Origin: Aporophyla lueneburgensis
Lineage: Eukaryota > Arthropoda > Insecta > Lepidoptera > Noctuidae
Direction: 5' to 3'
DNA: 64,000 nucleotides
NCBI GenBank assembly: GCA_932294355.1
Contig: OW028734.1
Span: forward strand, 6,150,501 to 6,214,500
Below are positions 10,956 to 23,660 of the stretch, one piece after another. Each line of letters begins with the position of its first letter. Within the stretch, counting starts at the first letter, position 1. Position numbers and translations under genes: made by a program. A model generated the notes under the pieces. It did no database searches. It was given only the letters and a program-made list of their open reading frames with translations, and was not told the DNA's origin.

Positions 10956-13817
10956 ATGTCTCGACAACGAGCTAAACATTTAGTGGAATTAACAAAAAAG
11001 GAAGAATATTCATTGATGAGTGTTGATAAAAATACTGAGATATCGCTTCATACTGTCGAAAGAGGTTAGTTTAATGTGTTATTAACAAATATTAACGTAT
11101 GTTAAAGTATATAAATATGTTTTATAGTAATACGCTAGGTTTTTTTTGAAAATTGGAGCCACTTTGGTCAAAGTCCGTGCAACACTACGCTAACTCATAG
11201 TTAGCGTAGTTTAGTGCGTTCGTGTGTATACTTGTTCTTTTGTAAAATGAACTACTTAGCGACTTTTACGTAGTAAATACTTATGTGTTAACGTATTAAT
11301 TAGTTTATTACTTACGAAAAAAAATAGTCAACGTACCATAAGTTGACTAATTTTTTTGTAAGTACATGCTTTTTATGAAAATATTTAAATATGATTTCAA
11401 TACATTATATTATATTGTTTTAGAATCGTCACCATTACCTGCTGAAGTTGATAATCCTGAATTCGTGTCTTTATATGAGCACGTCATGTTTGATGAGCCT
11501 ATTCAAGAGCATGATTATTCTATGTCCAGTTCTGCAAGCCGAGATATGGTCGGTTACAAATATGATGCCGTATTACAAGATATAAATTTAAACGACTTGG
11601 GGGCTCCTAATACTCCACTTAATATTTATTCACCAAAGGTAATGACTTCTATCCAAAAACCTTCTCCACTGGCATTAACTCCAGCAAGTATTGAACCTTT
11701 ATTTTCGGTCGTCACTAATGATCCTTCTGACAGCTTATATAATACCCCCGTACCTTCACCCTACTGTGATTTTTCTGAATCTTCACAAAGTTTAAACGAT
11801 ACTTTAGTGCCGACCTCTTGCTACAAAGAGACTGAAGATAGAACACTGACACCTGAAATCGTTACATCCGCCCAGGAAAGTCTTCCTGATTCGCATATGG
11901 ATAACGGCCTCACCAAAAATACAGATTCAGTATCGGCAATATCTACTCCGTGTAATTCAATTTCCTCGCCTGCAACGTTCAATGATAGTGACTATTCTAC
12001 AGTATCGACCCCAAAAAATATTACACGTAGATCAAAAAAAAGGACTGATGTGGGTTTCAAACGTCTTAAACATGAAAATGAATGGATAGCTAGAAAGAGA
12101 AAACGTTTGTGTAACACAGGATTGGAGTATACCACGTCAAAAGGAAAAACTAAAGCAGCAAGAAGTATTAAAGTCAGTTGTGTCAATTGTCGTCTGCAAT
12201 GCTATAATAAAATAGGCTACGAGGTTCGTGTTGATCTGTTTGATAAGTTTTGGAGTACTGGTGATCACGCGAAACAATGGCAAATCATAGCCAAATATGT
12301 GATACAAAAAAGCAAAAAGACTGCCACTAATGTTGAAAGTGAATCTAGTCGTCGATCACACACTTTGCATTATCATCTTCCCATAAATTCTGACAATGGC
12401 ATCACATTACAAAAAGTTTGCAAAACAATGTTCTTGAACACATTCGATATTAGTAAAGATTTTGTTTATACTGCAATACAAAAAATCCAAGAAATCAATG
12501 ATTTTACTGATGTTACTGATGACAGAGGACGGCATAAAAACCGTAAATATATAATTTCAAATGAAATGAAGCAGAGTGTCATAGATCACGTTAATTCTTT
12601 CACCCCTGTCGAGTCTCACTACGTTAGAAAACGTACGAGTAAAAAATACTTAGATGCTTCTTTATCTTTTTCGAAAATGTTTAAGTTGTATGTTGAGTGG
12701 TGTGCTGACAATAATTATAATTTTAGAGTACAGACAGTAAGACAGTATAGGGATATAGTTAATGCTAATTTGAAGATAGGCTTTCATTTGCCAAAAAAAG
12801 ACCAATGCGACCTCTGTCATCAGTACGAAAATACACCTAGCCCTACAGATGAATTGAAAGAAAACTTCACTAAACATCAGACAGAAAAAGAAATTTCCCG
12901 TAAATTAAAATTAGAAAATAAATTGTTAGCTATCTCTAGTAACAATGTAGTTTGTATTGTGTTTGATTTTCAAAAAGTTTTAAGCTCACCACATGGTAAT
13001 ATAAGTGTTTATTACTATAAGCGTAAGCTCAATGTATACAATTTTACAATTTACGATATGGGATCAAAAGAAGCATTTTGTTATATGTGGGACGAGCGAA
13101 CGGCTAAGAAGCAATGAAGTTGCCAGTTGTTTATATGATTTTTTTAATAAATTATCTTCTACGGGAGTTAACGAAGTCAACCTATGGTCAGACAACTGTG
13201 GGGGACAAAATCGCAATCGGATCGTATACTATATGTATTTATTAGCTGCAAAAATGTTTAAAATGAAGATTAGCCACCATTTTATGGAAAAGGGCCATAC
13301 ACAGAATGAGGGCGACTCAGTTCATGCTTTAATAGAAAAGACTGCAAGAGGTAGAGAAGTGTATTCGCCAGATGAATGGTATTCACTAGTGCGATGGGCA
13401 AAAGTTAATGGGAATCCTTATACTGTTATCGAGGTCAATCAAAACATGATATTTGATTTTAAAAGTAATATAAGCAAAAAAAATTGGACTAAAAATATAA
13501 ATAACGATAAAATTATGTGGAATAAAATTAAAAAAATTGAAGTTTCTCCTGATAATTACGGTTTTTTGGAATATAAATATAGTTTAGGTGATAGTGAAAG
13601 CAATCAAATACAATGTTTTAAAAAGACCACTAGATTATCCCAGTTGGAGCCTTTTCCCGAAAAAGCATACAAAGCTTTGTTAAAAATTAACGTAGCAAAA
13701 TATAAAGATTTAAAATATTATTGTGATAAGAATATTATACCCGAAAATTATCATACATTTTATAGAAATTTATTAACAGCTGAACATGATGTGGACAATG
13801 CAAGTGATGAAGATTAA
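10956..13817 (+). pseudogene. DUF7869-like putative transposase A (two exons, one frameshift)
   Basis: Exon 1 is 10956-11064 (MSRQRAKHLVELTKKEEYS), donor GTTAGT, acceptor TTTTAG, exon 2 from 11424; phase fits. After a disordered Ser/Thr-rich region (about residues 50-220) comes a basic stretch, a Cys cluster (CVNCRLQC), LHYHLPIN, a VESHYVRKRTSKKYLD motif, CDLCHQY, then the putative catalytic part: VFDFQKVL, LWSDNCGGQNRN and EKGHTQNEGDSVH. The last two lie after a frameshift at about 13105, where family members have AKKGSNEVAS; the downstream frame then runs to TAA at 13815. Otherwise open. I infer a DDE-type transposase from the conserved acidic residues and the flanking terminal repeats; no biochemical role is established to my knowledge. 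Confidence 0.7.
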
Positions 13818-13835
13818 GAGGTTAAATAATTACAT

Positions 13836-14235
13836 CTTATTGTTTAAATTATGTGATTTATATTCACCAATTGGAAGTTTTAGTTTTTTCAGAATAACAA
13901 TATTGAGTGCTGCAATCTTGATTTAAATATAATTATGTTTGAGTTCTTAATCATTACAACTTTTTGTTAAAATTATGTGATTTGTATTTACCAATAGGGA
14001 GTTTTTGTTTTCTCCTAAAATTATCAATATTGAGTGCAATCTTGATTAAAATATAATTATGTTCGAGTTCATAATAATTATAACTTATAATATTGTTTAA
14101 GAGTGCAATCTTGATTAAAATATAATTATGTTCGAGTTCATAATAATTATAACTTATAATATTGTTTAAATTACCTATGTGATTTATATTTACAAATTGG
14201 AAGTTTTTGTTTTCTCCGAGTGCAATCTTGATTTA
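13836..14235. repeat. AT-rich repeats with a 69 bp tandem duplication, element A 3' region
   Basis: GAGTGCAATCTTGATT-type units recur. Two copies at 14032-14100 and 14101-14169 are essentially identical over 69 bases; diverged partial copies lie at about 13840-14030 and 14170-14235. Situated between the transposase stop and the right terminal repeat. Confidence 0.75.
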
Positions 14236-16004
14236 AAATTACAATTATTCGAACTCGAATTGTGATTGATCTGATCTCTTATCGTTAATTAATAGTAAGT
14301 ACTTACCTATAATAAACTGTTGATTACCTACTACACTTATTTTGTTTTAATTATGTATCTAGGTACCTACAAATATTACTATCTACACAATTTTATCCGG
14401 AATTTATAAATTTCAACGTGTATTATAGCTCAACGGAAAGTTAGATGATACGCTAACTTGTGGCACAGGGCGATGTATAGTACGCTATATATAATTTGAC
14501 GGCTTTTAATACGAAATCCGCCAGACACGCATGTACCGGTTAAACAAAGCTAACTTAAATAACTTGTTATTCAGCACGATAAATTACAATAATATATCTT
14601 GTGGGTGTATATAATACCCTAATGTTATGTTTAATACACAAAATACTGTAATTTTTTTATTGCAACGTAATAAAAATAACACTTCTTTAGCACTACAACC
14701 TCCCGTACTACACTACGCTAACATTAGTTAGACGTGTATAAAATGTAACATTTTTTTGATGAATTACGTTTATATACGGCTAACTCGCGCTAAATAAAAA
14801 AATATAAATAATTAAGGAAAAGTAAATATGACATATTACAATGAATAAATTAACTATTAAGCATGCCAAATTTCAAATAAGTATCTTAATTAATGTAAAA
14901 GTTATCACGTTTTTCCCTTTAAACGCCTCTACTGTAAAGTAAGCTTTTTTGAGTTAGCGTAGTATAAATTGCTGGTGTCGAAATAATCTGAGACACTGTA
15001 CTAATACCCAAACGAAAGCTATAAGCCAAAGATCGAAATGCCAACCCAGTGGAAAGATATCTGAAACATATAAATAAATACAATTATTATGTAAAATTTG
15101 AATAGATCTATACTAATTACTTAATATACCTACTAAAATTATATAAGGCATCAACACTAAACAAAATTATTTTTTTACAGAAAAGGCTTTAAGAAAAAAA
15201 TGGAAGAATATTCGGGACCAATTTATGAAAGAGTTTAAAAAAAAGATGACGCTACCCCAGAATCAAATGAAGGCAATTTAGATGAAACTACTGATGGAAA
15301 CTGTAGTGATAATAATGAGCGGTCCCCAACTCCCCAGTCAATAGCTGGTTCATCTACAAGTACACTATGTACGAGCACCAAACGTAAATGTGCACAAGAT
15401 ATAAGAGAGGAATTTATGGAATTGGAGAAGAAATAGTTGGAATTATTACAAATTAAACTGTCGCAAAGCAGCGAAAGGCAAGAAAAAGATTGCGAAGACC
15501 TGTTATTTTTTTAAAGTTTGTTGCCGTACATGAAGGAGTTAACTCCTATACAAAAATTACGCACTAGAAACAAAATTACACAAGTTGTTATGGATGAAAT
15601 GAATAGTGTCACGCCCAGGCTTACCATGGTTACAATACTTACGAATATAACACATCAAATTATGGAAATTATACTTTAAGTATAATTAACTACGAAAATA
15701 CTTTTTTTTTAAACTCACCTTATAGTTAAAAATAGTCTTTCTTCGGGTTTTATGCTTTTATGAAAATTTGTGTCTTGTTATGAAATCTCACTCCTTATTG
15801 AATCCAATATGTAATCTAAACAGTTGACAGTCATCCTGGTATATCCAAAAAATCTTGAAGGATGTCTCTCAAATTACTATATAAAGTATGAAATTCACCG
15901 TACCGTTCTCTTTCTTTATTAATTTCGTGCACACCAATTCAAATTTTTATCATCTCCCACTTTAGGTATGAATTTTCGGTTAAAAATAAAAGACCGTCGT
16001 CCAT

Positions 16005-16331
16005 GGTTACAATCTCTGACAACACGTCACACCCGCGCAAACGCCTGGCGGCCAATGTGAACACGAACCCGCCACGTCTTCGCGACCGCACCCGCCACCG
16101 CGCCCGCGCGTTCCAACATGAACGCTTTGACCTACAGTAGTGGGGCAGCAAGTGAACGCGGGGGAATTAGTATTATTATAATAATAATTTTAACCCTAAA
16201 GCGTTGGGTGTGTGGTTTTGACTTAAACATCTTGTAATCAAGTTGTACATTGGATATAAAAGTAAATTATTATTCTTTTGTGACTATTTTATAAAAATAC
16301 CGCATTATAATTTTTAAAAATACTATTTCAG
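16005..16331. other. Harbinger 5' region and P-element intron flank
   Basis: GC-rich sequence at 16020-16130 is upstream of the minus-strand Harbinger ATG and likely holds its promoter or terminal region. The AT-rich part up to 16331 ends in the acceptor TATTTCAG of the second P-like transposase. I could not define the Harbinger right terminus. Confidence 0.35.
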
Positions 16332-19300
16332 GTGGTTCCACAACAACTGCAGCTTACAAACGTGTGGAGATGAAACCATTGCAGACGAAAATTACGAACG
16401 GAATTGTGCCGTTTACGCAAAAAAGGCAAGTCCTTTACCGAACGATTGGCTAATGCAGAAAAAATATCCAAAGACCTTGCATTTCAACGTATTACCAAAC
16501 AGATGACAAAACCAGCACAGTTGTTCATAAAAATGCAACTCCAATCAACCAAGAAGCCTAAGGGTAGGCGTTTCTCAATAGAGCAGAAAATCTTACCTTT
16601 GTCCCTGTTTAAAAAGAGTCCTAAGTGTTACAGACTATTAAGTAATTATTTCACACTGCCATCTGCAAAGGCAATGAAATGCCTACTTAGTGAAATAAAA
16701 GTGTCTCCCAGAATTAATCCAATAATATTCAAACGAATAAAAAGTACACTGCAGCATAAAGATACTTCCGACCGCTTGTGCAGCCTTGTCTTTGACGAAA
16801 TGTCAATAACGCCTCAGATAAACTACAACGTACATAAATATCAATTAGAAGGTTTTGCATCCAACCAAGAGAACAAGTTCTCAGACCATGTCCTTGTTTT
16901 TATGGTTAAGGGCATTAAGCGTAGTTTTAAGCAACCGATAGCATACTATTTCACGAATTCTTTAAATAAAATAGAATTAAAAACAATTATTAAAACTGTA
17001 ATTCAACAATGCATTAAGTCGGGGTTAGTAATTGTTTGCACCGTGTGTGACCAAAGCCAGACTAATGTTGGTGCCATCACAGAATTGGTCAATGACACAA
17101 AAGCCAGTTTTTTAAGACAGCAAAAAGAGTGGCGTAGTGATTTAATTCGCATAAATGGCCAAAACATCATTCCACTTTTTGACACACCACACTTAATAAA
17201 AGGTATTAGAAATAATTTAATTACTAAAGACCTCATATATTTTATAGGCAATGAAAAAAAAAAAAATGGGTCTATTACCAAATGGTATATGAAGCAGATA
17301 AGATGTATGGAGAGCTGCGGTTATATATATATAGAGCATATTAATCCATTAAAAATAAATAAAATGCGTGTAAAATCTGCTACACAATTATTTAGCCATA
17401 GTGTTGCTGTCGTAACAAACCATTTAATGGCTAGAGGAGATCTTCCTGAGGAATGCCGTCAATTAATAGACTTTACTATTTTAATAATAATCTGTTTGAT
17501 TCGTTAAATGTGAGTAGTTTCTCCATAACAGACGGTAAAATTTTTAAAGGGCCTGTGAAAAGGAATTCGCCTCACCATGAGTTGTGGCAAAAAGCCAAAA
17601 ATATACTAAAAAGTGTCAAATATCTAAAGAAAAATAAAGTTTGTGATAAAGTTCAATTGACGATTGAGTATTAAGTGATGGTGATGCCAAAAATAAATTA
17701 GTGCTAACTGATTTAACGTCCGACCACTGTGGTTTGCTATCTAGCTTCCCTATGTCATTGTTTAAAAAGGCACATAAACTTGAATGCAGGCCTTATACAG
17801 CTAGTCGTTGCACCAAGTTTAAAAATAATGTAGCTCGTAGAATTACACCATCCATAGTAGAAAACGAGAATCCTAATGCAATTTATGAAGCCCTCTTTAA
17901 TGTAGTGCAAAAAGAGTACAAATCTACTTTCAAGACCAAAACCATTGACATTAATGGCACCTCCGTCGGCTTTAACCAATGGGCTACTCCAGGTATTTAT
18001 AAAAGTAGAGCGAGGCTATACGAGTTATATGGTTTAAAAAAATACAGGTTTGATACTCCTAGAGTATGTAAAAAAATATTCAAAATTATTTAAACAGGTT
18101 ACTGCTTTTGCTAAATCTAAATTTTTAAGCGATCAAATTAAAAATTCAAATAATAAAATAAAAACCACTTGGAAAATCATTAACAATGAAACGGGTAAAT
18201 CGGTTAAACAAGAAAAACAACTTGAAATTATGGTCGACAACAAATTAGTAAATACGGCAGCTGACGTAGCACAGGCATTTAATGAGTTTTTTGCCAACAT
18301 ACCTATAACTACGACTCGCTCCTTAAATTCCTCCCCGTCTAAAGCTGAAAACCTTTTGCATAGTAGTGTGCCTAAAAGTAGTTGCCTATTCAATTTTGAA
18401 CATGTAACGCCTCGTGATGTAGTTAATGTTTTTAACACACTTAAGTCTAAAAACACTGGTGATTTCTGGGGCATTTCCATCAAACTATTAAGTAATATAA
18501 AAGACATCGTAGCCCCCTCTTTAGCTGTTACTTTTAATAAATGTGTTGATGTCGGAACTTTTCCTGACCTCATGAAGAGTAGCAAAGTCATACCATTATT
18601 TAAATCAGGTAATAAAAAAGACGTTTCTAATTTTAGGCCTATTTCTATCTTACCTGCATTTAGCAAAATATTCGAAAAGTTAATACTCAAGCAGTTGTTA
18701 AGACATTTTAATTTAAACAGCCTCCTTCATAATGAGCAATATGGCTTTACGAAAGGTCGTTCAACTACAGATGCGGGTGTTACTCTCTTGAAACACATTT
18801 TTAACGCATGGGAGAACTCGCAAAATGCTATCGGAGTATTCTGTGATCTCTCCAAAGCCTTTGATTGCGTGCACCATGACACGCTTTTGCGTAAACTACG
18901 TCATTACGGTGTCCATAACGAAGCTTTAAACGTAATAAATTCTTATTTACATAATAGGTTCCAATGTGTAGATATTAATGGTGTAAAATCTACCGGGCTA
19001 CCGGTTCAGTTAGGTGTGCCTCAAGGCTCTATACTCGGCCCATTCTTGTTCTTAGTGTATATCACTTACCATTCTTTTTAAAGGGTATTTGTGACGTTGT
19101 ACTGTTTGCAGATGATACTTCTCTTATTTTTAAAGTAGATAGGAACAGACAAGATTTTGAAGACGTAAACAGTGCACTCTCAATGGTTACGGATTGGTTT
19201 ACGGCAAATAACTTAGTTCTCAATGCCAAGAAAACGAAATGTGTAAAGTTCGCCTTACCGAATGTTAGAAATCTAGGTCCCGAAATCGTCTTAAATAAAG

Positions 19301-20477
19301 AGGTTCTTAAAACTGTAGACTCGACAGTTTTCCTGGGCATAGCAGTGGATGGCAAACTACAGTGGGGCCCACATATTTCAAGTCTAGCGGGGAGGCTCAG
19401 TTCAGCCGCCTACGCCGTCAGAAAAGTAAGACAATATACTCTGCCGTACATTGTTTAAAATACGGTTAAACCCATAAAGTAGTTTCAGAGATATCGGACA
19501 AAAACCTGCGAAATGATGTCTCTTCCAAACGAATAAAGATATAAAAATCTTTCTAAGAGACAAATGTCACTGGTTTATCAACGATTTTTTTTTGGGGTAT
19601 GAAAACTGAAAACATCTTTCAGTCTTACAATAAAACAGATATTTGTAATTAAGCTTAGCATTTCTTCCCAGTTTAGTAATTAAATACTGCATAATAATAG
19701 GGCTAACCCTACTCTAACGGTATTATAACGTAGTAATTGCTTTAGAATTGTACTACTAAAAATTTTATTTAAAGTTATCAAAAAATACGTCATTACAATA
19801 CGGCTAAGCTGCATAACTATGATATAATCAAGTAATGACTGTAAAATTAAGGTTTAGCCCCTTGGTTTATAAACAAGTTAAGGCACTTAGTGATCATTAT
19901 AATCAAGTAATTGTGTAATAATATATTAAGCGGCGTCAAGTTAAACGGTATTGCTTACTTAAAACAAGGCTACTCATACTTCGCTCGCGGTTAGCCGTTT
20001 TATAGATAAGCAATGACTTACAATTATTCGAGAAAAAAAAAGAAAACAAGCAAGCAAATTAAACAAATTATTTATTAATCATTTATTTCAAACAATTTTA
20101 AATGGTTATCAATAACATAAATAATTATTTTTGACATTTGGGCTTAGTAATATTCATAATTAAATCACAATATTATCTTAATATCAAAACATTCTCTAAC
20201 TTAAAACCCTGGAGTGAAAAGTGTCTTAAGATAATAAAAAAATATAACCATCTATCTCACTAGCTGCAGTTGTCATAAAACAACCTGCTATAACAATTTT
20301 CTTCAGTCTTAAGACTATTATATAGCTTTCTAAATTTTACAATATAATCAGTCTTTAACTAAAAAATTATCACAATCATGTAATCAACTGAGTCCTCTAT
20401 ATAGAATTAAATCTAATAGGGGTAATATAATTAATAATTAGTAATAAATATATAATTATTAATAATAAAGTTAAATG

Positions 20478-20598
20478 TTAATATAACTACTTAAATGTAT
20501 ATATTACTTAGTGCCATAAGACTAAATAATTATATTATATATTAAATTATTTAGTCTTATGGCACTAAGTAATATATACATTTAAGTAGTTATATTAA
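20478..20598. repeat. Perfect 54 bp-arm palindrome inside element B
   Basis: Arms 20478-20531 and 20545-20598 are exact inverse copies, spacer 13 bases. It begins about 50 bases beyond the stop codon of the transposase gene, so it could form a hairpin at the mRNA 3' end or reflect a fold-back duplication. Confidence 0.9.
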
Positions 20599-20650
20599 AA
20601 TAAAAAAAAGAATTGTAGGTACTTGGGTATTTAAAATGGCTTTCTTAGGT

Positions 20651-23504
20651 TTAGGTAGTCCTCCTTGAATTTTTGGTCGTTTCTGTGTTATTGTTTGTAG
20701 GCAATCCATTCCAAAATACCATTTTATGTTTTGGAATGATAGGCGACAATTTAGTTATTAAGTTAGATTTACGTTCCTCATCAATGCCTTTCGGCTGTGT
20801 CCGGAAGCTTATGTTGGTACGTGGATTTCTTAAGTACTTGTCATTTAAAAATTTAAAACTTGAGTATTCATCACTAAAATCATTTTTATACAACATGTCA
20901 TAACTTGACCTCTTAAACGAGACTTGTGTTATATTTTTCAGATAGACTCTAGGGCATGCTTGCTGAATTCGCCGCTCAGAGACATTATTGGGTAAATTGA
21001 GAAATTCATTTGCTTGTAGCGCTTTGACAGTTACTCTGCCATTGTTTGCAGAGGCTACAGCTTCCTCAAAATCTGAAAAGTCATATATTTTACCCTTCTT
21101 TTTCATTGCAAGTTCCACTTGATGGTGGAACTGGTCGCAGCTCATGAAGGTGTGGCCGGGTTCGAAGTAGTGTAAAGTTATTGTTTCTGTACTTATAACG
21201 TCACTGTTTACTAGGTCGACTAACATGGAATAAAACAGCCAATTCTTGTTCTGTGATGTACAATTATCTAACCAGATATTAACATTCTGAACGTCTCGAT
21301 GACGAAGGAAAAAACTGTAGTACGCGCTCATAATATCCTCTTGTTTTCTACCGGCTATTCCGTCGTGCCAAATTGCAGCAAGAGGTTTCGATTCCTTTGA
21401 TATTTTTCCAACCGGTGCAAAGGATTGGTTAAAGAGCGTCAAACGGGGACAAAATATAACCGCTTTGAACATCTCCATTCTAGGCAGCATGATAACTTTT
21501 TCTAGATCGCCGCTAAAATAAATACTATTTTCGTTTTGCTTTATAGCTTTGTGAGCATCATAAAGGGCTCTAGCTTTTTTGTATCGATCATGATGCTTAG
21601 CCCAACCCAAGCAAGTGTCACAATCAGGAAAACATTGCTTACGAACATCATGGCTTGTTTCTTTAGTGTGATGTTTGTATGATTCGCACTGTTCGCACTC
21701 CTCATTCCCGAGCCGAGTGAAAGATATATTCATTGATTTTAAGTGAGATCGATATAAGTCATAACTGAGTTTTGACTCGGGATTTTTTGAACAAAAGTCT
21801 TTATACATAAAATTTATATTAATGTCATTGGGCAAATAACGCCGATTTGGTGCGTGCTCTCTACGGTAATGAGGAGCGCTGGGATTGAATGATTCAACAT
21901 GTTGGTTGAGTAAATCACGATTAAACGCCGGTTTCTTGGTATGTTTACCACGTTTATCTGTATCTTTTTCAGTATCGAGACAGGTGGTAAGTATAAGATC
22001 ATTGTTTCTATTGAAACCTAAAGTTGTTAAAAAAAAAATTTTACATACTTGTCTTACGGTTCCGTCATTTTTCTGCAGCGTAAAAGTTCTTTTGGGGTTT
22101 CTTTTAGGGTCAGATGTGTACTTACGCTTGGGAATGGCTACAATATAGTTTGACCTTATAAACATTCTCATTTCCCCGCGTTGCAGACTCCAATATGTTT
22201 TATTTATATTCTCACGTTCAGATTCATCAAATACAGAACTACATTTTTTTATACATTTCTCGTCACATCCAGGTTTTACAGTATATTTCAAAAGTTTTTG
22301 TTTTTTTCTTTGGATTTCTCGCTGTTTCACACTGCTATTGTACTTTTTTCGTTTCCGCGCTGTTGAACCTTCTTCACCTTCATTATCACTGGTGGCTGGG
22401 TTGTCAAATGGTGGCATTGATATAATAACAGCAGCATCAGTCGACGCTCGTCTCTTTTTGAAAACAGGATCGTGAACAGCAGCTCTTTCGCCATTGTTAA
22501 ATGAGTGACGTCGAGATATAACTTTATTGGGAAAGGAAGGCACACATTTTTCTTTCTCTGCTTTAGAGCTTCTCTTACCTTTTCTTTGAGATATGCATTT
22601 TATTTGGGACTTATGAGCATGTGTTTTTTTAATATTCCTGTCCGTATCACTCTCTTCACTTGAATCGACGTAATTAGATGTAACCTCGTAGTCCTTGTCC
22701 TTAACCGAATCATCCGAATCAAAGTCACAGAAGATTGGAGACAGAGAATGTAAAGACGGCGGTATAGTTTCATCGCAGTACAGGAAACTGGAATCCGAAA
22801 CTTTTGATGTACCAGGTTGAGGATTTGCATATAAATCGATGCCATTATTAGCTGAAGGACTAGAAGGATCACTTTCATTTAATGAATTTGGCATGCTTGT
22901 TAAGCCAATGATTTGTTCTTGAATACGTAATTTGGGTGGTTCGACAGGTACGACCTCTCTATTCACAATGCTCATCATGTTCTGAATTCTTTGTGGAACC
23001 CCGGAGCGTCTACAATAATGACAGACACAATTAGTTAAATACCTAATTTAAAAAAAAAAATAATTTAAAAAAAACTTATTGGTAGGTACTTTATTATTCT
23101 ATATCCTCGTCGTCAACGCAATAATGCGTAAGAATAGGAAAGAAGGTAAAAAGCAAAAAAGCGCGCGAAAGCCCATGTCCGATAGGTATTCGTTTCAAAC
23201 ATACCGCCCCAACGCGCTGCACCTACTCATCGTTGACCCTGACTCGAGATGCGTGTGATTTCATAGCGGCTTCAGAACGATAAGAAAAAGGATTATTTCG
23301 TTCCAATCAAATATTTATTAGCTAAAGGTTATATACCTGTCACCTACCACTACGTAATTGAATGAATGTAATACTTATTTTAAGAAAATATTATAAATAT
23401 CGATTATCTACATACTAATTACATAGGTTATTAAATTCACTGATGCATCTATTCTATTTAGTGAAATTATAAAAACCTTACCTTGAGTACGTATGACGCG
23501 ACAT
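20651..23504 (-). CDS. DUF7869-like putative transposase B, two exons, intact
   Basis: Exon 1 is complement 23482-23504 (ATG at 23504, MSRHTYS, donor GTAAGG); exon 2 is complement 20651-23009 after acceptor TATTGTAG. The join is in phase and gives about 793 aa with no stop. Regions: acidic/Ser-rich N-terminus with basic patches (about 60-230), a Cys cluster (CDEKCIKKCSS), HYRREHAPNRRYLP, CEQCESYKHH with a further CFPDCDTC, then the putative catalytic half with FSGDLEKVIMLPR, IWLDNCTSQNKN and FEPGHTFMSCDQFHH. Length, exon pattern and motif order agree with copies A and C. A nuclear DNA transposase is inferred from context; the protein class (DUF7869-like) is a recognition from memory and needs a profile search. 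Confidence 0.75.
23010..23481 (-). other. Intron of element B transposase
   Basis: 472-base intron between the 23-nt first exon and the long second exon. AT-rich on average, with the donor at 23481 and acceptor at 23010-23011 when read on the minus strand. No other feature seen. Confidence 0.6.
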
Positions 23505-23660
23505 GGTAAAACATTTATGGCGCGCCGCCGCTCCGCTCCACACACACACGAGCGCTCCCCGTCGTCGCTGGTAGCGAAATGGCCGAGGAAACCGGGAACG
23601 CGGGGGACCGCGGTTCAAAAATGTTTCTGGGTTTAACTAGATTTTAATCTAGCATATCTG
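23505..23660 (-). promoter_or_regulatory. GC-rich region upstream of element B transposase
   Basis: Immediately upstream of the minus-strand ATG, a GC-rich patch at about 23518-23615 stands out from AT-rich surroundings. Likely holds the promoter or 5' leader; no specific box is claimed. Confidence 0.35.

Larger units (their letters stand above)
10576..14980 (+). mobile_element. DUF7869-like DNA transposon, element A
   Basis: Perfect terminal inverted repeats of about 30 bases beginning CGACACCAGCAATTTATACT, flanked by direct AAAT at 10572-10575 and 14981-14984. The element is 4405 bp and is inserted in the Harbinger transposase exon. It carries one gene (10956-13817). Copies of TACGCTAAC in both orientations occur near both ends (about 10593, 11186, 11201 inverted, 14449, 14715, 14953 inverted), which look like subterminal recognition sites. 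The superfamily is not one I can name securely from sequence alone. Confidence 0.85.
6953..15640 (+). pseudogene. Harbinger-associated MADF-BESS protein, split by nested insertions
   Basis: Exon 1 is 6953-7094 (ATG; MADF start with TPIWQSKHSHH, ILNKLWKEIAELFPDI). Exon 2 begins at 15181 after TTTTTTTACAG; the joined codon is in phase and continues the MADF motif as LRKKWKNIRDQFMKEFKK. After an A-run the frame shifts into an acidic/serine linker, then a stop and a further shift lead to a BESS-like motif (LLPYMKELTPIQKLR, about 15520-15565). MADF proteins accompany PIF/Harbinger transposases as DNA-binding partners. The intron holds mariner element 2, the opposite-strand transposase exon and DUF7869-like element A. 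At least two frameshifts and a stop mark it as dead. Confidence 0.75.
9895..16004 (-). pseudogene. PIF/Harbinger transposase, split by DUF7869-like element A
   Basis: Exon 1 is complement 15719-16004 (ATG at 16004, MDDGLLF; a TGA stands where WVHEIN-type family members have Trp, another in-frame stop precedes QDTNFHKSIKPEERL, and there is a one-base shift near 15850). Exon 2 starts at 15060 with YLSTGLAFRSLAYSFRLGIS, is interrupted by element A at 10576-14980, and resumes with YSTCEAIWKK. Removing the element with one AAAT copy restores the frame exactly. DDE motifs are all present: GSLDGKH, VADEAYPL and ARKTVECAFGIL. Another frameshift at a T-run near 10015 precedes the true C-terminus (KPIETDVKHARLII), stop at 9895-9897. 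Nuclear cut-and-paste transposase; dead. Confidence 0.85.

Noticed and set aside
15939..16151. 70-codon minus-strand frame as a separate gene
   Set aside because: Its last 21 codons are the N-terminus of the Harbinger transposase, which continues past the TGA in the same frame.
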